From Ettlia oleoabundans (taxonomy: Eukaryota > Chlorophyta > Chlorophyceae > Chlamydomonadales): DNA of 18,657 nucleotides. Positions within the stretch are counted from its first letter, which is position 1, and every line of letters begins with the position of its first letter. Made by a program: the position numbers and the translations under genes. The stretch covers positions 1-18,657 of the forward strand of contig JAAMXP010002174.1 of assembly GCA_019693395.1 (NCBI GenBank), given 5' to 3'. Below are positions 1 to 7,600 of the stretch, piece after piece. The notes beneath the pieces are model-generated. The model saw only the letters and a program-made list of their open reading frames with translations. It searched no databases and was not told the DNA's origin.

Positions 1-147
1 TATAGCAACCACAGGTTTCGCAGTTGTCGGGCTGTGCCACTAGGGCGTCTTTATGTATATTGCTATATTGCCCTAACCCTTTGTTACTAGGCCCAGGTAA
101 TTGTGCCAACCCCTTCCTTCTTGCCCGCCCCGCACCTTGGCCAGCAG
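1..147 (+). other. Intron or upstream sequence of the first gene
   Basis: No convincing coding exon is seen here. The stretch ends in a pyrimidine-rich tract and a CAG acceptor at 145-147, directly before the first recognised exon. It is probably intron of a gene that begins left of the window, although the gene could also start at the ATG at 165, in which case this is 5' UTR or promoter. Confidence 0.4.
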
Positions 148-1231
148 GCACCATTGAGACCTTCATGGTGGAAGCTGGCAGGAAGTCGGTACGGGAGTTT
201 CTTGATGCAGTACGGGAGTATGCGCAGGTAAGAGATTTTGGTTAGGTTCAGGGGTTTCAAATGGTGGTGGTGGTGGTGTGCTGCTGTTGGCGGTGGTTAG
301 CATCATTGATAGCTGACGGTGATTGGTGGTCATGGGCGGGTGTGTTGCGGACCACATACCCAAATTTTGAGTGGCATGGCATGCGATATGGGTCCCAAAC
401 TCGTCCTCACTTCTGCCGTCTCACACGTATTGCTGTCGCCGCCGGTGCAGGCACCTGAAGCCGCTCTGGCGGCAGCGGCAACTGCCGCCTTGCCAGCCGC
501 CGATGTCCCTGTCCCCATTCCTGCTGCAGCCCCTGCAGCAACCGGGGCTGCAGCAGGGGGATCCCCGGCGGCGGCGGCACCAGCAGCGCCAGCACCCTCA
601 CCTCCGCCCCAACTCCCGGAGCCTCTCGAGGTGTTTTGGGACGCGCGCGAGCTGCCGATGCCGCTGCCGGCATATGTCAAGGTGGCAGCGGCGACGGGCG
701 GGGAGGTACCGTACGAGGATGCGGCGCTGCTGTACATGCGGTACATGTGTCGTACCGGCGACCAAACCGTGGGACTGCTTCAGGTACGCTATGCTGATAT
801 TTGACTGCTCTAAGCTGTCAAATAAAGCAAGCTGGGCGGGGTGTATTGACGTGTGGGCTGCCCTGTCCTACTCGACTGGCATGCGGCCGTGTGGTTGGCA
901 GGCTGTTGCTGGGTAAAACTAAGGTTGATTGCTACTCCCATCTCCTTTTCCTCGGTGCTCAACAGTGTTGACAGAAGAGGTGGTCTCACATTGCATGCTG
1001 CCCCTGTTGGCCCTGCAGGCATTGGAGCTTCAAGTGCGGTCGCTGCGGTCTGAGGTGGCGCAGCTACGACAAGCAGCTGAGGAGCAGCGGCAGCAGCAGC
1101 TCTTCCTGCCACAGCTGCCGGAGACAATCAGCACGCGTCGGGCCCTGCTGTGCGCAGCGCTGCTGGCCAGCTCTACGGCTGGAGCGGCGCTGATGTGGAG
1201 CCGCCGTTCCCACATCGCGGCGCAGCAGTGA
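148..1231 (+). CDS. Unrecognised protein with coiled coil and C-terminal membrane anchor (5' partial)
   Basis: I do not recognise the family. Exons are 148-227, 451-783 and 1019-1231 (stop TGA at 1229). Both introns are phase 0 with clean sites: CAG|GTAAGA to TGCAG|GC, and CAG|GTACGC to TGCAG|GC. Counting from the in-frame ATG at 165 the protein has 202 residues, but the first exon is open back to its acceptor, so real N-terminal sequence may lie outside the window. Residues 22-75 are Ala/Pro/Gly-rich and probably disordered. Residues 76-132 look like a folded segment containing EVFWDARELP and EDAALLYMRYM. Residues 133-159 form a likely coiled coil (LELQVRSLRSEVAQLRQ). Residues 174-192 are a single hydrophobic helix flanked by RR and SRRSH and followed by ten residues, which is the layout of a tail-anchored protein of the ER, mitochondrion, peroxisome or plastid envelope. 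The antisense frames look like shadows. Confidence 0.6.
263..278 (+). repeat. (GGT)n microsatellite in an intron
   Basis: About five GGT units lie inside the first intron (228-450) of the tail-anchored gene, ahead of GTG/CTG-rich sequence. It is a simple repeat with no coding role. Confidence 0.7.
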
Positions 1232-1563
1232 TGCTCACAGCGTAGTGACGGCACTCAACCTCAAAGTCTTCGTCAATCGTTGTATCGTTTGTTTTTGTAA
1301 CGAGCGTAAATCCTGGTAGGCTAGCAAGGCGTTTCATTGAGCGCCCTTGCAACAGCAACAACAACCCTGCTTGCTCGATAGGACACAGTGAAAGCCAGAC
1401 TCTATATGGCACGGATTGAGCACCTTCAACATAGCAAGATCGCTATGGTTTGCGCTCCTCTGCGAACCCCTCGCCTGTGGAATGTGACGAGGTGAGCCAC
1501 AGGGCACGTTGTAACAGCCGGCAAAGGATCCTATATCAAAGCGGGACGGTTGCGAGATCCAAT
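1232..1563 (+). other. Intergenic: 3' UTR of gene 1 and 5' region of the FAD oxidoreductase
   Basis: These 332 bases hold the 3' UTR of the tail-anchored gene and, further right, the leader and promoter of the next gene. I see no TATA box or other recognisable promoter element. The frame of the next gene stays open upstream to about 1450 but contains no ATG before 1564. Confidence 0.5.
1296..1300 (+). terminator. TGTAA poly(A) element of the first gene
   Basis: TGTAA is the usual poly(A) signal of volvocalean green algae. This copy sits about 65 bases after the stop at 1231, so it is a plausible 3'-end signal. A second TGTAA occurs at 1510-1514. Confidence 0.45.
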
Positions 1564-3914
1564 ATGTATGCCATGTGCAGGCGGGCGGCCAGCTCTTGTC
1601 GCTGGTGGCATGGCGCCGCCACCACCGCTACCACTGCCGCTGCTGGCATTTCGGACAGCACCCCCAGCGGGGCTGCCCCTCCCATGCGAGTGGCTGTCAT
1701 AGGCGGTGGCTTTGCGGGGTTGGCAGTGTCGTGGCACCTCCTGGCAGCCGCCCGCGCAGCTGGTCGTCCCATGCAGCTGCAGCTGTTTGACGCCTTTGGG
1801 CTGGGTGCTGGCGGCAGCGGCGCCGCGGCGGGCCTGCTGCACCCCTACACTCCGAGAGGCAAGGTGGGACTGCCAACTGGCAGTGTCTGACTGCCAAGTA
1901 GCTATGCTGACATATTGGAGCCGCTTCTTTGGCTTTTGCATGCTGCATCACCGTGTATGTGTTTAACGACTGGTAATGCAACTTGCTGCGTATGCATGCA
2001 TGCACGCGTACCTCAGATGATCTCTCTCACAGCCCTCTCTTTTCCACATTTGCCTCACAGACAATAGTGACCGTTGGTCTGCGCCGCATCTTACACACAC
2101 TTACACACACAACCGCTTACTTGGACATCTCCTGTGCATACAAATTTCAGGCAGCAGCTGCCTCTCCCCTCTATGATTGCCGCCCATGTTTGCTGCTTTC
2201 AGGACCGCTGCCCTGCCTGCCTCCCACTGCCCACCTGCAGCTGCTGTGGCGAGGTCTCGAGGCTTTCCAGGAAGCACTTGCTCTCCTAGCAGAAGCAGAG
2301 GCTGCGGGTGCAGCATCCTCTGGCAGCGATCAACTGCCAGCGGTGGTAGAAGAGCCAGGGGCAGCAGGAGGAGGAGGAGCAGGGGCAGAAGCAGCAGAAG
2401 CATCACACAGCCCTCCATCCCCCGGCACGCAGCCGATTGCCTGGCGGCATGGCATGCTGCGGCCGGCCTGTTCTGCCAAGCAGGCTCGTGACATTGCCCG
2501 CTTTGTGCCATCGTCTGACCCCTCATCAGCAGCCGCCACAGGGGCAGAGGCAGTGCTGGATGCAGCTGCATTGGCTGAACTGGTTCCGGGGCTGCAGCCT
2601 GAGAAGCTTCTGCCGCTTGCCGAGCAGCTGCAGCAGGCACAGCCATCTGCTGCTGATGCGGGTAGGAAGAAGCGGCGGAAGTCTGTGCAGCAGCAGGGCG
2701 GGCAGCAGCAGCAGCAGCAGGCGGGCCAGCCGCCGGCACTAGGGTTGATGGTTCGTACCGCAGTAACCATCCACCCTGAGAGGTACATGCATGCGCTGTG
2801 GCTGGCCTGCCAGCAGGCGGCGGCACAGGCGGGTCAGGGTTCGTCGGCAGTCTTCATGAGGCAAGCGGTGCAATCGTTGCGGCAGCTTCAGGCTTCAGAA
2901 GGGCCTTTTGATGCCGTGGTCATGGCGGCAGGTGCGGCTGTGGGGAACATAGAAGAGCTGAGGGGTTTGCTGCCTTTAGAGCTGTGCCATGGGCATTCTA
3001 TAGACATGCGGCCCGAGGCCGGCAGCGGCAGCGGCGATGGTAGCAGTAGCAGCAGCAGCGGCAATGGTAGCAGTAGCAGCAGCAGCGGCAATGGTAGCAA
3101 CAGCAATCCCAGGAGCAGCAGCTGCAATGGCAGTTTCAGCAATACCTCCAGCGGTAACCCAAGTGACAATAACAGCAGCGACAGCATTGGGAGCAGCAAA
3201 GGCAGCCTGCTAGATACCAGCGGCAGCGGAGACGTGCAGAGCAGCGGCAGCGGCAGCGGGCTGCTGGTTGCTGCAGCAGCTGATAGGGGAGGTGGTGGGA
3301 GCAGCTGCAGTGGGGGTGGCGCTAGTTACCCCACCGATGCTCCCAGCCTGCTGGGTTCACCCTATATAGCAGCCCACGGCGGTACAAGCCTAGTGGTGGG
3401 GGCCACCAAGCGGTACGGTCTCTCCCCAAGCGAGGCGTACCGCCAGTGCGCCAGCCCGGTGGTGACCGACGCTGCCGAGGCGGCCGCAGCGGCGGCGGAG
3501 CTGCTGCCTGCGGCATGCCTGCTGTGGCCGCCGCTGGCGGGGTGGCGGGTGGCGGCAGTGAGAGCCGGTGTGAGGGCTCTGCCAACTAGAGGCTCGGATG
3601 GAGCCATCCCCTATGCTGGAAGGCTGCCTGTTGAGCTGGAAAGAATGGGCAGGCCGGCTGCTGCTGCAACTCAGCAAACCAGCAGTGGCGGCAGCAGCAG
3701 TGTTGCTATGGCAGATGATGCACCAGAACAGCAGCAGCGGGACAGCAGCATTGGCAGCATGAGTTGTTGGGTGATTGGCGGGCTGGGTGCACGTGGCTTA
3801 GTCTACCATGCATGGTTGGGGAAGCTGGTGGCGGCGGCTGTGCTGGCGGGCAGCGAGTGCGGTTTGCCCTCGGAGCTGCTTCGGTGGAAGAATGAGGAGC
3901 GGCAGGACTTGTGA
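1564..3914 (+). CDS. FAD-dependent oxidoreductase, DAO superfamily (MnmC C-domain-like)
   Basis: Exons are 1564-1863 and 2241-3914, joined in phase 0 (AAG|GTGGGA to TGCAG|CTG), giving 657 residues. The join restores the continuous family motif HPYTPRGK-LLWRG. Residues 41-52 (MRVAVIGGGFAG) form the Rossmann beta-alpha-beta with GxGxxG at G47, G49 and G52; the first 40 residues are basic and Ala/Ser/Thr-rich and could be an organelle transit peptide. AAGLLHPYTPRGK, the late segment RAGVRALPTRGSDGAIPYAG and the C-terminal IGGLGARGLVYHAWLGKLVA are characteristic of DAO-type flavoproteins related to the oxidase half of bacterial MnmC, which oxidises modified uridine-34 of tRNA. The substrate here is unknown. 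Low-complexity inserts interrupt the fold: a poly-Q/basic tract near residue 250 and a Ser/Asn/Gly stretch at about 356-466. The ATG at 1564 is the first in frame; 1573 is an alternative. Confidence 0.85.
1864..2240 (+). other. Intron of the FAD oxidoreductase gene
   Basis: A 377-base GT-AG intron. The acceptor is preceded by a C-rich tract. It contains a short CA-rich stretch near 2094-2112 (TTACACACAC repeated). Nothing else is recognised. Confidence 0.8.
3010..3270 (+). repeat. AGC/GGC/AAT trinucleotide-rich tract encoding a Ser/Gly/Asn linker
   Basis: Imperfect trinucleotide repeats, including two adjacent copies of a GGCAATGGTAGCAGTAGCAG-type unit, encode a Ser-Gly-Asn run within the FAD oxidoreductase. 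The tract stays in frame, with no stop and no plausible GT-AG pair to remove it, so it is probably translated as a disordered loop. Confidence 0.7.
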
Positions 3915-4125
3915 CAAGTTGCCCTTAGGTCGTGTATGTTCTCAACTTGACATACGATTGAACGTAAGCAGTTGCCGAAGCTTACAGTATTACAGTAAGA
4001 AAGAGTCCACTCCCTTGGGAGCAAAAGGTGCCAGCCGCAGTGAAGTGCCGGTGGCGCCAAGGTGGCGGCAGCATGCCGTAGCCAAGTTAATAAGTCGCGG
4101 CACGACGAGAGTGCAACAGTTGCAA
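3915..4125 (+). other. Short intergenic spacer before the small-ORF/LRR pair
   Basis: These 211 bases lie between the FAD oxidoreductase stop and the ATG of the small gene. No TGTAA poly(A) element is present, and I see no promoter element. At least two out-of-frame ATGs occur (near 3946 and 4072), so transcription may start to their right. Confidence 0.5.
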
Positions 4126-4580
4126 ATGACGTTCGCACGGGCGCTGCGTAACCCGTGAACTACCTGTTTGCTTCAGTGTGAGTGTGCTGCGCAGCCATCA
4201 CGGCTGCAGTGCCGGCGCCCAACCGTATATTACCAGGGATTGATTTCCGATAGATGCAATGAGTGGTTGACACGGGATGACGAGGTGGCCGGCGGCCTGG
4301 GGTGGGGCGATGGCGGCACAACGCTGCACTCCGCCACCCCTGCAACCAAACCTTCTCGACTGTCACTCGCTGCAGGTTGGGAGCAGCGAGCGGTTTCTAC
4401 CTGTTCAATGAGCCGCTCAAGAGGCATTTTGAGGAGCAGCAGCGGCAGCCAGCAGCGCAGCAGCAGCAGGAGCAGCAGCAGCAAACCCAGCAAGTAGCGG
4501 CGCCACCTGCGCCGCCAACCGAACCCGGCAGCAGCGGCAGGCAGCGTGAGACAAGCTACGTAGAGCAGCAGCAGCAGTAG
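4126..4580 (+). CDS. Small protein, about 77 residues, with Gln-rich tail
   Basis: I do not recognise a family. Exon 1 (4126-4154) is only 29 bases and exon 2 is 4376-4580 (stop TAG). The donor CC|GTGAAC leaves two bases and the acceptor CTGCAG|G supplies one, making a CCG proline codon, so the phases agree. The result reads MTFARALRNP-LGAASGFYLF-NEPLKRHFEE, then a low-complexity Gln/Pro/Ala tail ending in YVEQQQQ. The basic N-terminus followed by a short apolar GAASGFYLF segment suggests a small organellar, perhaps mitochondrial, membrane-associated protein; that is inference. The ATG is the only Met codon in this frame between the previous gene and the intron. The stop lies 20 bases before the ATG of the LRR gene, so the two ORFs may share one mRNA. 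Alternatively this could be an upstream ORF in the LRR leader. Confidence 0.55.
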
Positions 4581-4600
4581 CAGCAGTAGCAGAAGCAGCC

Positions 4601-7600
4601 ATGGAAGCAGTTGTTCCTCCCCTGCGGCAGCAGTGTATGTGGGTGCTGGCAGCCGCACTTGTGGGTGCTGACGGCAGCGTGTGGCAGCCGTTGGATTCAT
4701 GGCACGTTGACCAGAGCTGCCTGCGGGCTGGCATTGCGGCCCTGCCTCAAGAGCTACGCCTGGATCTGCTGCTGGTGCTGGCTGGCTGGCAATTGTTGGA
4801 TGATGCAGCTGTTGCCCTGCTGACGGCCGGCGACGGTGGTGGGGAGGGCGATACCGGCGGCGAAGCCGGCAGCGCCAGCCATGCTGGCATTTCAGATCCC
4901 AACATTAGTTCCCACAGCATCCTAGCCGGCCAAGCTGCCCTCAGCCTCGCCGGCTGCGCCCTGCTGAGCGGCCACAGCGTGCAGCGACTGCTTGGCGGCG
5001 CGCTGCCCCAGCTGCGGGCCGTGAACCTAAAAGGGGTGGTGCAGCTGAACGACACAGACGTGGCGCTTCTGCTCAGCAGCTGCCCAAATGTAAAACGCCT
5101 GGACCTTTCCAATTGCATGCAGCTCACATCCGCAGCGGTACAGGCAGTTTCAGGCAGTACAGCCAGCCGCGGCCTGCAGGCCCTCTCCCTAGCGGGTTGC
5201 TGGCAGGTGGACTCGTTGCCGGGGCTGTCTGGGTGCACCGGCTTGACTTCTCTAAACCTCAGCGGCTGCTGGCAGCTCACGGCAGGGGCTGTGAGGGAGG
5301 TAAGTGACCTGGCGCCAGCTGGTAGGGGTGCTTCAATTATGCTTTTGTTGTCTTTTTGGGGGCTGTATGCAGGTCTTCTTTGCTTGGATCTCGCTTTATT
5401 TGGTTCTTTGCTTTCTTCGGTTGTTTGCATATTCGATTCTAGTGGTCGTGGCGAGCGCTGGGAGGCAGGATGGCTCAGCGTTTCTGCGGTGGCAATACCT
5501 GTGGGGCATGACTGTGGGCCTTTACTGCGGGGCCTTTTCTGCCAGAATGGGTTTCTGCCGACTGCAGGCATCCTCAAGAAAAGCTTTGGAAAGCTTTGAT
5601 ACGTTTTGGTGGTGGCCCCTTGCAGGTGCTTGCCAGCACGTCGCTCCTTGAGGAGCTGAACCTGGCTTGCTGCCCCCGCCTGGGGGATGGAACCCTCATC
5701 ACCACCACCTACGGGCAAATGTCTGGCTTGCCGAGGCAATTCCAAGGATGGGGCCGCAACGCTCGCAATGCAGCAGTGGGGGGAGCAGCACGTGGGAGGG
5801 CAGCAGCAGCGGGAGGGGGGGCACTTGGAGCAGCAGCGGGGCAGGCAGCAGCAGGAGCAGGGGCAGGAGCAGGAGCAGGAGTGGCGGAGAATTTGTGGGG
5901 AGAGGCAGATGATGAGCAGGACCGCATCTGGATGGATGCTGGGGACTGGGAGGGCCAAGCGGCAGCAGATGTGGAGGGAGGGGTGCAAGAACGGGAGCAA
6001 GAAGTGGAGCAAGAGGTTGAAGGGGAGGAGGAGGAGGATGTTGTGAAAATGATGCTGCCGCTGGGCGGTGTTCAACTGCCGCAAGTGAGTGGAGGGTTGC
6101 TCCTGCTGTGCTCCTGCATTCCCGCTCAACATGTGGAAGTGCGACAGAACCACAAAGAAGTGACACACGAAAAAATGGTTGCGAGGTATTTTTGGTGCAT
6201 TTTATGATAAAATACAGATTATTTCCTTTATCTTTCCATTTGGGTGTGCAGCTGCGGAGCCTGGACATGTCCGGCACGGCTGCTGACGACTGCCTGTTGT
6301 ACTGGCTGGCCCAGTATTCCTGCGCCCGTCTGCAGAAGCTCTCCATCAGCAACTCTCATATCACCGGGCTGGGCGTGTTTGCCCTGCTGGCCGCCAAGCG
6401 GGCGCTGCTGCATCACCAACGCTGCAGCGCCGATCTGAAGGGCCGCTGTGGCGCGTCATGCGATGGCGCTCCAGGCACAGCAGCAAGCACAGCAGGCACA
6501 GCAGCAGGAGGGTGTGAGGTGCTGCCCCTGTTGGAGCTTTCTGTGGCTGGCACCGCAGCGTTGTCGGCAGCGGTGCAGCAGCACGCCGCTCAAGCTGAGG
6601 AGCTGCGGGAAATGCAGGTGGGAGCTGTGCTGCTGGGAACTTTCTGATGGGGGTGGAGAGGGGGTGGGTAGGGTGAGGTGGGGTGGAGTGGGGTGGAGGC
6701 GAGGTGGGGTGGGCGGTGGGGGCTGACAACGGCAGACCAGTTTTCTGAGGTAGTAGTGCTCTTGCAGCCTGCTGGCTCGCGTGCCCCATCAGCAGCCATG
6801 CCGCTCCTGCGGGCAACGTGCGTGAAATGCAGGTGGGAGCTCCCCTGATTGGAACCCTTTCTACCGCTTTGCACATAGGCAGCCACCCTGCAATGTGACT
6901 GCTTTGTCCCGGCAGTGCATCATTGGCAGTTTATGCCTGACACGACAATTCCCCCTCCATATCATCCCCATCCCACGCACGCCCACCCATTCACCCACCC
7001 AGTCTTCTAGTGCTTTCTCTCTTCCTGTTTCTTCAAGAACACACACGGGTAGAAAACTGCGCAACTATTTGTGCAGTGGCAGGTTTGTCTCCAATGGCAC
7101 AGACCCTACCCTAGCATGCTTTCTACCTTTCGCTGTCTGCAGGAATCATACGAGAGTGTGCGGCGCGGCGGGCTGCAGGTGCACTTTGCACCGGCTGCCA
7201 GCAGCAGCGAGGACTCCAGGGTCGACCCAGCCCCCCAGCCTCTAGTCGTCAGTCTGTTGGAACCCCCGCCCGATGCCGTGTGCGAGTTGTGCCAAGGCGG
7301 CGCAACAGGTGCTGCAGCATCCACTGGTGGTGCTTTAGTGGCCGTGGGTGCTGGTCTGGCGGTTGTCGGCGCTGACCTGGCAGCTTTCGATGCTGACGTG
7401 GGGCGTGCTGTTGTTGGTGTGGTGGATGCAGGTGCTGACGTGGCGGCTGGCGTTGCAGACGTCGCAGTTGCAGCTCCTCCTGCCAGCTGGCCTCCCGTCA
7501 GCCCTTCAGAAGTCCTATCTGCACTGAGCCCTGCGGGGCTGGCGCGACTGCAAGCCCTGGACTTGGCCGGGAGCGGCGGCACGAGTGCGCTGGCGGACGT

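Noticed and set aside
2101..2826. Minus-strand open frame of 241 codons
   Set aside because: It is the complement of the FAD oxidoreductase exon and its Ala/Leu-rich translation comes from CAG/GCA runs. The + strand has the family motifs.
4302..4580. Single-exon reading of the small gene beginning upstream of the acceptor
   Set aside because: There is no ATG in that frame before the conserved-looking segment, whereas the two-exon model gives an ATG, matching phases and good splice sites.
4747..6168. Long minus-strand open frame of 473 codons
   Set aside because: It is antisense to LRR exons 1 and 2 and crosses an intron with conserved phase on the other strand. Its composition (Ser/Pro/Cys-rich, low complexity) is what the antisense of GC-rich LRR and CAG-rich DNA gives.
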